Positions 13,446 to 21,197 of a stretch of DNA of 23,831 bases are shown piece after piece. The notes beneath the pieces are model-generated. The model was not told the DNA's origin, searched no databases, and was given only the letters and a program-made list of their open reading frames with translations. The DNA is from JBEIHX01 sp044375455 (lineage in GTDB: Bacteria; Pseudomonadota; Alphaproteobacteria; Caulobacterales; Aquidulcibacteraceae), in contig JBILMQ010000020.1 of the NCBI GenBank assembly GCA_044375455.1, positions 1-23,831 of the forward strand. The letters run 5' to 3'. Numbering within the stretch: the first letter of the stretch is position 1; every line of letters begins with the position of its first letter. A program made the position numbers and the translations under genes.

Positions 13446-14663
13446 ATGGGCGCAGCAGAACTGGACGCAGCAGAACTGGACGCAGACAGGAACCGGCGCA
13501 CCGCAGCCGACGCAGCAGGAACCGACATGGAGCGCAAGAAAGTCCTGAAGATCGCTGCGGGCGCAGCAGGCGCCGCGTGCATGACATTCGCCGCGCTGTG
13601 GTTCTTCGACTGGCGTTACCATATCGCCACAAACAACGCCTATGTTCGCGCTGACATCTCGGCAGTCGCCTCGAAAGTCGAGGGCTATGTGGCCGCCGTC
13701 CTGGTGACGGACAATCAGCGGGTGCGCGCGGGCGACGTGCTGGTGCGCCTGGATGCAGCCGACTTTATCGCCCGGCGCGACAAGGCGGCGGCTGACCTGG
13801 CGCGCGCGCAGGCGCAATCCGGCGGGGCCAGCGATGGCGTGGCCTGGGCGCGCGAACAGGTCGAATCGCAGGCCGAGACAGTACTCAGCGCACGCGCCAA
13901 CCTTGCGGCGGCAGAGGCCGCCTACGAGAAGGCCAAAGCCGACGCAGAGCGTGACCGGCAGTTGTTCGACAAAGGGCTCGTCGCCCAAAGCCGCCTCACC
14001 GCCAGCCACACCGTGGCCCGGCAGGCCCAGGCCCAAGTGGCGGCCGCGCGCGCAACCCTGGCTGGTCAGGCCGATCAAGCTGCCGCCAGCCGGCTCAATG
14101 TTTCGCGCGCCCGCGCCGACAACACCGCAGCCTCCGCAGCCGTCAGAGCCGCGAGAGCCGCGCTTGAGGCCGCCGAACTTGACCTCGCACGCACCCAGGT
14201 GCGCGCCCCGATAGATGGCGTTGTCGGCGCGCGCACCGTGCAAAGCGGCCAGCTGGTGCGTGCAGGCGCCCAGCTCATGGTGGTGGTGCCGCTCCCGGAC
14301 GTGTTTGTGGTCGCAAACTTCAAGGAGACGCAGATCGGAGACATGCGACCCGGCCAACCGGTCCGGATCAAAGTGGACGCCCTGCCCAACGCGCATATCA
14401 CAGGCGTGATCGACAGTTTCGCGCCAGGCTCAGGCTCGCAGTTTAGCATCATCCCCAGCGATACGGCTTCGGGCAACTTCACCAAAATCGTGCAACGCAT
14501 CCCGGTGAAGATCCGGCTGAACAGCAAGGATGGTTCGCTTTCGCTCCTGCGCCCAGGCCTCTCGGCGCAAGCCATTGTCGACACCCGCCCGTCAAAAACA
14601 GCCCAGCTCGCTGACGCCGCCGGCGCTGCGCCCCGACCAGACAGCCCCAGCCCCACCCCGTGA
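13446..14663 (+). CDS. HlyD/EmrA-family efflux adaptor (periplasmic membrane-fusion protein)
   Basis: This 405-aa adaptor links an inner-membrane exporter to the outer membrane. It has a short cytosolic leader, a single transmembrane helix (KVLKIAAGAAGAACMTFAALWFF), then the membrane-fusion core: a lipoyl-like half (ATNNAYVRADISAVASKVEG and GYVAAVLVTDNQRVRAGDVLVRLD), long Ala-rich coiled-coil hairpin arms (about 125-250), and the second half VRAPIDGVVGARTVQSGQLVRAG. Two starts are possible: ATG 13446 (AGGG 6 nt upstream) and ATG 13527 (AGGA about 6 nt upstream). The longer leader contains a 15-bp repeat encoding AELDA twice and is not typical of the family. It overlaps the EmrB-like exporter gene by 4 bp. 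The exported substrate is unknown. Confidence 0.93.
   Translation: MGAAELDAAELDADRNRRTAADAAGTDMERKKVLKIAAGAAGAACMTFAALWFFDWRYHIATNNAYVRADISAVASKVEGYVAAVLVTDNQRVRAGDVLVRLDAADFIARRDKAAADLARAQAQSGGASDGVAWAREQVESQAETVLSARANLAAAEAAYEKAKADAERDRQLFDKGLVAQSRLTASHTVARQAQAQVAAARATLAGQADQAAASRLNVSRARADNTAASAAVRAARAALEAAELDLARTQVRAPIDGVVGARTVQSGQLVRAGAQLMVVVPLPDVFVVANFKETQIGDMRPGQPVRIKVDALPNAHITGVIDSFAPGSGSQFSIIPSDTASGNFTKIVQRIPVKIRLNSKDGSLSLLRPGLSAQAIVDTRPSKTAQLADAAGAAPRPDSPSPTP
13452..13481 (+). repeat. Perfect 15-bp tandem duplication at the emrA-like gene start
   Basis: gcagcagaactggac is present twice in a row (13452-13466 and 13467-13481) and a third copy begins (gcag). It is in frame with the longer EmrA-like start and encodes a repeated AELDA. 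If translation instead starts at 13527, the repeat is 5' UTR. Confidence 0.9.
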
Positions 14664-16279
14664 CAGACGCCGCTGCGACCGCTCAGACCGCCAGCGCGCG
14701 ACCAGCCAGCCCCATGACGCAAACCGTCATTCAGGACGGACCAATCCCCAAATCGATCTGGATCGGCTTCCTGGCCATGGCGCTGGGCAACTTCATGGCG
14801 ATCCTCGACACTCAGATCGTGGCGAGCTCGCTGCGCGAGATTCAGGCGGGCGTTTCAGCAAGCGCAGACGAAATCGGCTGGGTACAGTCGGCCTACCTGA
14901 TCGCAGAAGTCATCTCCATCCCGCTGACCGGCTATCTCGGCAGGGCGCTGTCAATTCGCCGGCTGTTCGTCGCCGCCGGCGCTCTCTTCGTGCTCACCTC
15001 GATCCTGTGCGCCACCGCCCTCTCGCTGCAACAGCTGATTGTCTATCGCGCCCTGCAAGGTGTCGCCGGCGGCATGCTTATGCCCTCCACCATGGCGGCG
15101 ATCTTCCTGATTTTCCCAAGGTCGCGACAGGTGATCCCGGGCCTGCTTGTCGGCCTCGTCTCCACCACCGCCCCTTCGATCGGCCCCACACTGGGAGGGA
15201 TGATCACAGAGAATTTCGGCTGGCGCTGGATGTTTCTGGTGAACATCCCGCCGGGACTGGTGATGTGCTACCTGGTGTGGGTCTATTCGCCGCTGCGCCG
15301 CAGCGAGCCGGAGCTTCTTGGCAAGATCGATTGGACCGGCGTGACGGCCCTGGCGCTTTGGCTCGGCAGCTTTGAGTATATCCTGCACGAGGGACCAAAG
15401 CTCGGCTGGTTGACAGACCCTTATCTGACGCTGTGGCTGATCGCCAGCATTGCAGCGTCAATCGTCTTTGTCTGGCGCTCGCTCACCGTCCGCGTTCCGG
15501 TGGTTCAGCTCGCCGCCTTCGCCAACCGCAATTTCGCCGCAGGCTCTCTGCTCTCCTTCGTCATCGGCATTGGGCTTTACGGACCCATCTACCTGCAGCC
15601 AATGTTTCTCGCCTCGATCCGAGGCTTGAACCCGGAGCAGATCGGCCACGTCATGTTCGCCCAAGGCGCGGCGATGTTCGTGTCAGCACCGGTCGTCAAC
15701 CGCTTCGTGCGCCTGTTTGATCTGCGCCTGATTCTTGTTGTCGGCGTGCTGATCATCTCGGCGTCCTGCTTCTGGCAGGCAGCCGTCATCACCCCTCAGG
15801 CGGGCCTTGTCGAGTTCCTCGGGCCGCAGGCCCTGCGCGGGCTCGGGTTCATTTGCTCCTTCATGCCCTTGACGCAGCTCGCCCTCGGCACACTCACGCC
15901 CCATGAGGTGCAGAATTCTTCAGGTCTGTTTAACCTGACCCGCAATCTCGGCGGCGCGCTTGGAATCGCACTGATCACCACAAGCTACAATCACTCCCTC
16001 GCCAGCCACATCGCCAGCATCGCGGCCAGCCTCGCGCCAGGCGATCCGCGGGTGGACATGATCCTGCAGCAAGGGCGCGACCAGGCGTTGAGCCAGGGCG
16101 GCGCCGATCCCGACTCCTTTGCCCTGATGCGATTGATCCAAACCGTCGACCAGCAGGCGATGATCGCCACCTTTCAGGACCTGTTCATCTGGCTGGGAGT
16201 GATCTTTCTGTGCACCAGCCTCCTGGTCATGCTGATGGATAAACCCCCGCCCATGACCGCCCCGCCGGCGGATCACTAG
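14660..16279 (+). CDS. DHA2-family MFS drug exporter, EmrB/QacA type
   Basis: This 539-aa inner-membrane proton-driven exporter has the 14-helix DHA2 layout. Family motifs seen are LDTQIVASSLREIQAGVSAS in helix 1, the loop 2-3 motif GYLGRALSIRRLF, RALQGVAGGMLMPSTMAAIF, and motif C (PSIGPTLGGMITENFGWRWMFLVNIPPGL). A conserved late stretch is SSGLFNLTRNLGGALGIAL. The start GTG at 14660 overlaps the adaptor stop by 4 bp (GTGA), so the two are translationally coupled. Together with the EmrA-like adaptor and an outer-membrane TolC (not in this window) it should form a tripartite pump. The HMG-CoA-lyase-like gene begins only 32 bp after its stop. Confidence 0.95.
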   Translation: MTDAAATAQTASARPASPMTQTVIQDGPIPKSIWIGFLAMALGNFMAILDTQIVASSLREIQAGVSASADEIGWVQSAYLIAEVISIPLTGYLGRALSIRRLFVAAGALFVLTSILCATALSLQQLIVYRALQGVAGGMLMPSTMAAIFLIFPRSRQVIPGLLVGLVSTTAPSIGPTLGGMITENFGWRWMFLVNIPPGLVMCYLVWVYSPLRRSEPELLGKIDWTGVTALALWLGSFEYILHEGPKLGWLTDPYLTLWLIASIAASIVFVWRSLTVRVPVVQLAAFANRNFAAGSLLSFVIGIGLYGPIYLQPMFLASIRGLNPEQIGHVMFAQGAAMFVSAPVVNRFVRLFDLRLILVVGVLIISASCFWQAAVITPQAGLVEFLGPQALRGLGFICSFMPLTQLALGTLTPHEVQNSSGLFNLTRNLGGALGIALITTSYNHSLASHIASIAASLAPGDPRVDMILQQGRDQALSQGGADPDSFALMRLIQTVDQQAMIATFQDLFIWLGVIFLCTSLLVMLMDKPPPMTAPPADH

Positions 16280-16311
16280 CCGTCCGGCCCGGCAAAGCGT
16301 AGACAACCGCC

Positions 16312-17295
16312 ATGAATGACAGAACACCGGTAATCCGCACAACGACGCCGAGCGCAGCGCAGATCAGCACCGTCGAAATCGTTGAGGTCGGCGCGCGCGA
16401 CGGCCTTCAGAACGAGCCTGAAATTCTCCCCACCGCAGATAAAATCGACCTGATCGGGCGGCTCGTGGACGCTGGCGCCCGACGCCTGGAGGCGGCGAGC
16501 TTCGTTAATCCCAGGCGCGTGCCGCAAATGGCCGACGCAGAAGCCGTCCTTGCTGGACTGCATCCCCGCACAGAGGTCATTCTGATCGGTCTCGTGCTGA
16601 ACGCCAAAGGCGCCGAGCGCGCCGCCGCCACCAAGGCGCATGAATTCGGGGCCGTCGCCTGCGCCAGCAATTCGTTCGGCATTCGCAATCAGGGCCAAAC
16701 GAGCGCCGAGAGCGTCGAGGCGGCGCTTGATATTCTGAATATCGCCCGCGCGCACGGCCGCAGCGCCCAGGTGACGATTTCAACAGCCTTCGGCTGCCCG
16801 TTCGAGGGTGAAGTCGATCCGGGTCATGTCGCGGACATGGCGGCCCGCCTTGCCGAAGGAAGACCGCGCGAAATCGCTCTTGCCGACACCATAGGGGCGG
16901 CGGTCCCACGCCAGGTCGCAAGGCTCTTCGCACGCACCGCAGCAGCCGCACCCGGCGTCGCGCTGCGCGCACATTTCCACAACACCCGCAATACCGGAAT
17001 AGCCAACGCCTGGGCCGCGCTTGAAGCCGGCGCACACACGCTTGACTCAAGTCTCGGCGGGCTTGGCGGCTGTCCCTTTGCCCCCGGCGCGGCCGGCAAC
17101 GTCGCCACCGAAGATCTGGTCTACCTGCTTGAACGCTCCGGCGTCACCACAGGTCTCGATCTCGACAAGCTTATTGTCACCTCGCACTGGCTCGCCGCGC
17201 GGATGGGCAAGACACTGCCCTCCATGGTGGCGCGCGCCGGCGGTTTTCCTCGCGCGCACCCGCCAGCCGCGCCCCATTCAGGAACCGAGCCATGA
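16312..17295 (+). CDS. HMG-CoA lyase-like aldolase (HMGL/DRE-TIM family)
   Basis: This 327-aa TIM-barrel lyase cleaves 3-hydroxyacyl-CoAs such as 3-hydroxy-3-methylglutaryl-CoA into acetyl-CoA and a keto acid. Active-site residues seen are R29, D30 and Q33 (GARDGLQNE), metal ligands H221 and H223 with N224 (AHFHNTRNTG), C254 in the signature GGLGGCPFAPGAAGN, and N263. The HFHNTRNTG loop differs from the HCHDTYGQ loop of human HMGCL, as in a bacterial subfamily often next to CaiB-type CoA-transferases, so the substrate may not be HMG-CoA. The ATG at 16312 has no strong Shine-Dalgarno. The gene overlaps the CoA-transferase gene by 4 bp (ATGA), a strong sign of one pathway. It lies 32 bp after the exporter. 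Confidence 0.9.
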   Translation: MNDRTPVIRTTTPSAAQISTVEIVEVGARDGLQNEPEILPTADKIDLIGRLVDAGARRLEAASFVNPRRVPQMADAEAVLAGLHPRTEVILIGLVLNAKGAERAAATKAHEFGAVACASNSFGIRNQGQTSAESVEAALDILNIARAHGRSAQVTISTAFGCPFEGEVDPGHVADMAARLAEGRPREIALADTIGAAVPRQVARLFARTAAAAPGVALRAHFHNTRNTGIANAWAALEAGAHTLDSSLGGLGGCPFAPGAAGNVATEDLVYLLERSGVTTGLDLDKLIVTSHWLAARMGKTLPSMVARAGGFPRAHPPAAPHSGTEP

Positions 17296-18473
17296 GCGGC
17301 GCGCTGACTGGCCTGCGGGTCATCGAATTGGGCCAGCTGATCGCCGGGCCATTCTGCGGTCAGCTGCTCGCCGACATGGGTGCAGACGTCATCAAGGTCG
17401 AACCGCCCATCGGCGGCGATCCGATGCGCCAATGGGGCAATGGGACGCATAAGGTCTGGTGGTCGGTCATCGCGCGCAACAAGCGCTGCATCACCGCCGA
17501 CCTGCGTCAGTCCAAGGGCCAGGGTCTGGTGCGCCGCCTCATCCAGGACGCCGATATCCTGATCGAGAATTTCCGTCCCGGCACACTGGAGAAATGGGGC
17601 CTTGGCTGGAGCGAACTCCAGGCCATCAATCCACGCCTTATCCTGGTGCGCGTGTCTGGCTACGGTCAGACCGGTCCGTACGCTCACCGCGCAGGTTTCG
17701 CCGTCGTGGGCGAGGCGATGGGGGGGCTGCGCCACCTCATCGGGGAACCCGATCGCCCGCCCGCGCGCGCCGGCATCTCGATCGGCGACACGCTCGCGGC
17801 GACCTATGCATGCCTGGGCGCGCTCGCCGCGCTCACCGCCCGCCAGACCAGCGGACGCGGACAGGTGGTCGACTGCGCAATCTATGAGGCAGTGCTGCAG
17901 GTCATGGAAAGCCTGGTTGTCGACTATCACGCCAACGGCGTGGTGCGCGAACGCAGCGGCTCCTTCCTGCCAGGAATCGCCCCGTCAAACGCATATCCGT
18001 GTAAGGATGGCATGATGGTGATCGGAGCGAACCAGGACACCATCTTCGCGCGCCTCGCCGAAGCCATGGGACAGCCGGGACTTGCAGCCGATCCGCGCTT
18101 CGCCTCGCACATCCTGAGAGGCGAACACCAACAGGAACTGGATACGCTGATCGCCGCCTGGACGCGCACCCTCACCATGGCCGAACTCGACACGCTGATG
18201 GATATGCATGCTATCCCGGCAGGGCGCATCTATACGGCCCCCGACATGCTGGCCGATCCGCATTTTGCCGCCCGCGCGGCGATCATCCGCGCGGCGCACC
18301 CCCAGCTCGGCGAATTGGCCATGCAGAACGTTTTTCCACGTCTGTCTGAAACGCCGGGGGAAGTACGCTGGACAGGCCCGGCGCTCGGCGCCCACAACCA
18401 GGACGTCTACGGCGCACTCCTGGGACTGTCGCACGACGAGCTCGCCCTGCTCGCTGCCGAGGGCGTCATTTGA
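17292..18473 (+). CDS. CaiB/BaiF-family (class III) CoA-transferase
   Basis: This 393-aa enzyme moves CoA from one acyl-CoA to a free carboxylic acid by a class III mechanism. Hallmarks are LRVIELGQLIAGPFCGQLLADMGADVIKVEPP, RNKRCITADLR, DADILIENFRPGTLEKWGLG, and the catalytic Asp in GISIGDTLAATYA (D166). VSGYGQTGPYAHRAGF is also conserved. Length is typical. Related enzymes use succinyl-CoA with glutarate, HMG, itaconate, malate or citramalate. Overlap with the HMGL-like gene (ATGA) suggests that it makes the lyase's CoA-ester substrate. The next gene starts 31 bp downstream. Substrate assignment is inference only. Confidence 0.94.
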   Translation: MSGALTGLRVIELGQLIAGPFCGQLLADMGADVIKVEPPIGGDPMRQWGNGTHKVWWSVIARNKRCITADLRQSKGQGLVRRLIQDADILIENFRPGTLEKWGLGWSELQAINPRLILVRVSGYGQTGPYAHRAGFAVVGEAMGGLRHLIGEPDRPPARAGISIGDTLAATYACLGALAALTARQTSGRGQVVDCAIYEAVLQVMESLVVDYHANGVVRERSGSFLPGIAPSNAYPCKDGMMVIGANQDTIFARLAEAMGQPGLAADPRFASHILRGEHQQELDTLIAAWTRTLTMAELDTLMDMHAIPAGRIYTAPDMLADPHFAARAAIIRAAHPQLGELAMQNVFPRLSETPGEVRWTGPALGAHNQDVYGALLGLSHDELALLAAEGVI

Positions 18474-18504
18474 CCGGGGCGAGACGCGCAGCGCCGGAGG
18501 CGCC

Positions 18505-19893
18505 ATGACCAGCAACCGAACCTATGATGAAATCGCAATCGGCGACCTAGCCCAGCTCGAACGCGCTGTCGAGGCCAACGACCTCTTCATATTCGCCTCG
18601 GCAAGCGGCAACGCCAACCCGCTGCTTCTGCCCGAATGGGACCCCGACGGGGATGGGGCAAGCAACGCATCCGCTCCCGCCATGTGGCTCGCCGCACTGG
18701 TCTCCACCCTGCTCGGCAACACCCTGCCAGGCCCCGGCACGGTTCACGAGAGCCATGCCCTGCGCTTTCCGGCCCCCGCACCGCTCGGCGCACGCCTGCG
18801 CGTGCGCATCGAAGCGATGGAGAAGATGCCGGCCCGACGCGTGCGCTTCGCCGTCACGATCGATCGCCAGGACGGAGTGCGCGTTGCGGAGGGCGAGGCG
18901 ATCGTGATCGCGCCGGTTGAGCGGATCGCTGCACGCGAAGAACCCTTGCCGGGGCTCCTGGTGGAGCGTCACCAGCACATAGATCGCCTGCTGCTCAGGT
19001 GCGAGGCCCTGCCGGCGCTGCGCACGGCGGTCGTTGCGCCGGAAGATGACATGAGCCTCGCAGGCGCCCTGCTCGCCCGTCGACGCGGACTGATCGAACC
19101 GGTCCTGATCGGCGAGCCCGCCAGGATCGCGGCGTGCGCGGCGTCCCTCGGCGAAGACATCAACGGCATCGAGCTGGTCAGTGCGGCCGGTCATGACGCC
19201 GCCGCCTGCGCCGCCGTTGAACTCGTGAGCGCGGGGCGCGCCCAGGCGATCATGAAAGGGCGCCTGCATTCAGACCAGCTGCTGGCGCCGGTGGTGCGCC
19301 GGGAGTCTGGTCTGCGCACCGGTCGCAGGATGAGTCATGTCTTCGTGATGGACGTGCCAGGCCACGCTGAATTGATGCTGATCACCGACGCCGCCATCAA
19401 CATAGCCCCCACACTTGAGGATAAGGTCGACATCGTCCAAAACGCCATCGATCTCGCGCTGGCTCTCGGGTGCGCGCAGCCGCGCGTCGGCATCCTGTCC
19501 GCGGTCGAAGTGGTTAATCCCAAAATCGCCTCAACACTTGACGCCGCGGTTCTGTCGAAAATGGCGGAGCGCGGACAGATCCGCGGCGGCCTCGTCGACG
19601 GACCGCTTGCTATGGACAACGCCCTCTCGCTCAGCGCCGCGCGCGCCAAAGGCATCGCATCCCTCGTCGCCGGACGCGCCAATGTCCTCGTCGTCCCCAA
19701 TATCGAGAGCGGCAACATGCTCGCCAAGGAACTTGCCTTTCTGTCGCACGCCGAGGGCGCTGGCGTCGTCCTGGGCGCACGCGCGCCGATCATGCTGACA
19801 AGCAGGGCCGACGACGACCGCGCGCGTCTGGCAAGCTGCGCCGTCGCGGTGCTTTACGAGCACTGGCGACGCACAGGCGCTCCCGCCCCATGA
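18505..19893 (+). CDS. MaoC-like / phosphate acyltransferase fusion (Pta-Ptb type)
   Basis: This 462-aa two-domain protein matches proteins annotated as bifunctional enoyl-CoA hydratase/phosphate acetyltransferase. The N-terminal hot-dog MaoC-like domain covers about 1-135 and includes GNTLPGPGTV at 71-80. The C-terminal phosphate acetyl/butyryltransferase domain covers about 150-455, with QAIMKGRLHSDQLL, RRMSHVFVMDVP, LMLITDAAINIAPTLEDKVDI and VLVVPNIESGNMLAKEL. It should convert acetyl- or acyl-CoA to acyl-phosphate. In the hydratase motif SGDxNPxH the Asp is N36 and the His is L41 (SGNANPLLLP), so that half is probably inactive. The ATG at 18505 has GGAGG 4 nt upstream. It overlaps acetate kinase by 4 bp (ATGA), giving a Pta-Ack pair. 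Confidence 0.92.
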   Translation: MTSNRTYDEIAIGDLAQLERAVEANDLFIFASASGNANPLLLPEWDPDGDGASNASAPAMWLAALVSTLLGNTLPGPGTVHESHALRFPAPAPLGARLRVRIEAMEKMPARRVRFAVTIDRQDGVRVAEGEAIVIAPVERIAAREEPLPGLLVERHQHIDRLLLRCEALPALRTAVVAPEDDMSLAGALLARRRGLIEPVLIGEPARIAACAASLGEDINGIELVSAAGHDAAACAAVELVSAGRAQAIMKGRLHSDQLLAPVVRRESGLRTGRRMSHVFVMDVPGHAELMLITDAAINIAPTLEDKVDIVQNAIDLALALGCAQPRVGILSAVEVVNPKIASTLDAAVLSKMAERGQIRGGLVDGPLAMDNALSLSAARAKGIASLVAGRANVLVVPNIESGNMLAKELAFLSHAEGAGVVLGARAPIMLTSRADDDRARLASCAVAVLYEHWRRTGAPAP

Positions 19894-21053
19894 GCGGATC
19901 CATCCTGACCCTCAACGCTGGATCGTCCTCAATCAAATTTGCTGTCTACGACGCGTCGGGAGAACGTCAGACCGCGCGCGGCCAAGTGGCGACAATCGGC
20001 GGTGCGGCGCGCCTTGAACTTCATCGCGGTGCGGCGCGAACCGTGCGCGACGCCCCTGAGGCGCGCGATCACGCAGGCGCGCTTGACACGCTGATCGCAG
20101 CCCTGCGCGAGGATCTTCCCGACGCCGCGATCAATGTTGTGGGACACCGCATTGTCCATGGCGGCGCGCAATTCGTGCAGCCCTGCCGCCTGTCGCGCGA
20201 CATTGTCAGCAAGCTCGCGGCGCTGACCCGGCTGGCCCCGCTGCACCAGCCGCATAATCTGGCCGGGGTCAGCGCAGCCACAGCAGCTTTTCCCCAAGCG
20301 CTGCAGATCGCCTGTTTCGACACCGCCTTTCATCACACCATGAGCGCGCGCCAGACGGCCTTCGCCCTGCCCTGGCGGTTCCACGAAGCCGGACTTCGGC
20401 GCTACGGTTTTCATGGTCTGTCCTACGCATCGATTGCACGCCAGCTCAAGGAACGCCGCCCCGCGCTCGCAAACGGCCGCATCGTGGTCGCCCATCTCGG
20501 CGCCGGCGCGTCGCTGTGCGGCATGGAAAACGGTGAAAGCCGCACCACGACCATGGGGTTTTCCACCCTGGACGGCCTGCCGATGGCGACCCGGTGCGGG
20601 GCGCTTGATGCAGGTCTCGTCCTCCACCTCTTGATGCAGGAGGGCATGACGCCAGCGTCGGTGGCGCAGCTCCTGTATGAAGAAAGCGGCCTTAAGGGAC
20701 TGTCCGGGATCAGCGGGGACATGCGCGTCCTTGAAGCCGACGGCGGACCGGCTGCAACGCGGGCTATCGAGGTGTTCGTGACGCACTGCTGTCGCCAGAT
20801 CGCCGCCCTTGCAGCCGATCTCGGCGGTCTCGACGGCCTCGTCTTCACCGCCGGCATCGGCGAAAACGCACCCGCCGTGCGCGCCGCCATCGTGGCAGGT
20901 CTGGGATTTCTCGGACTGCGCCTCGACGGCGCGGCCAATGCGGCCGGCGCCGCACGCATCTCAGCCGACGAAAGCCTGCCCGTTCTTATTCTGCCCTGCG
21001 ATGAGGAAGGCGAAATCGCGCGGGCTGCGGCGCTGCTGCACCGGTCGGGCTAA
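19890..21053 (+). CDS. ackA: Acetate/propionate (acyl) kinase
   Basis: This 387-aa ASKHA-fold kinase transfers phosphate between acetyl-phosphate and ADP, yielding acetate and ATP. Key residues are visible: N9 (LNAGSSSIKF), R87 (VGHRIVHGG), D144 (FDTAFHHTM), H175 in RYGFHGLSY, R235 (GLPMATRCGALD) and the C-terminal Glu (CDEEGEIA, about 372). The glycine loop is AHLGAGASLCG. Length is close to the usual 395-400. It overlaps the MaoC-Pta gene by 4 bp, so the pair makes a complete acyl-CoA-to-ATP route. It may also accept propionate or butyrate. A strong GC hairpin lies about 90 bp downstream. Confidence 0.96.
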   Translation: MSGSILTLNAGSSSIKFAVYDASGERQTARGQVATIGGAARLELHRGAARTVRDAPEARDHAGALDTLIAALREDLPDAAINVVGHRIVHGGAQFVQPCRLSRDIVSKLAALTRLAPLHQPHNLAGVSAATAAFPQALQIACFDTAFHHTMSARQTAFALPWRFHEAGLRRYGFHGLSYASIARQLKERRPALANGRIVVAHLGAGASLCGMENGESRTTTMGFSTLDGLPMATRCGALDAGLVLHLLMQEGMTPASVAQLLYEESGLKGLSGISGDMRVLEADGGPAATRAIEVFVTHCCRQIAALAADLGGLDGLVFTAGIGENAPAVRAAIVAGLGFLGLRLDGAANAAGAARISADESLPVLILPCDEEGEIARAAALLHRSG

Positions 21054-21143
21054 GGCGCACCCTCGGCGCGCCGTCGCGGCGCAGCGCCCGGCGCATCGTC
21101 GCCTCCGCTTGGAACTGCGGCCAAAAGCAGGCACATTCGCGCC

Positions 21144-21169
21144 GTGCGGCGCGCCGTCCGGCGCCGCAC
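21144..21169 (+). other. Strong hairpin between ackA and the nitroreductase gene
   Basis: GTGCGGCGC (21144-21152) and GCGCCGCAC (21161-21169) form a perfect 9-bp stem around an 8-nt loop. There is no following T-run. It could act as a Rho-assisted terminator, mRNA end protector or attenuator ahead of the nitroreductase start (29 nt further on). The sequence ggcgcgccgtc in its loop region also occurs near 21066. Confidence 0.6.
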
Positions 21170-21197
21170 CCGGCTGCGGTGCGCAGGGAGACGCAAG

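Noticed and set aside
13434..14396. 320-codon open frame antisense to the EmrA-like gene
   Set aside because: Gly/His/Cys-rich translation with no domain; the opposite strand encodes a clear HlyD-family protein.
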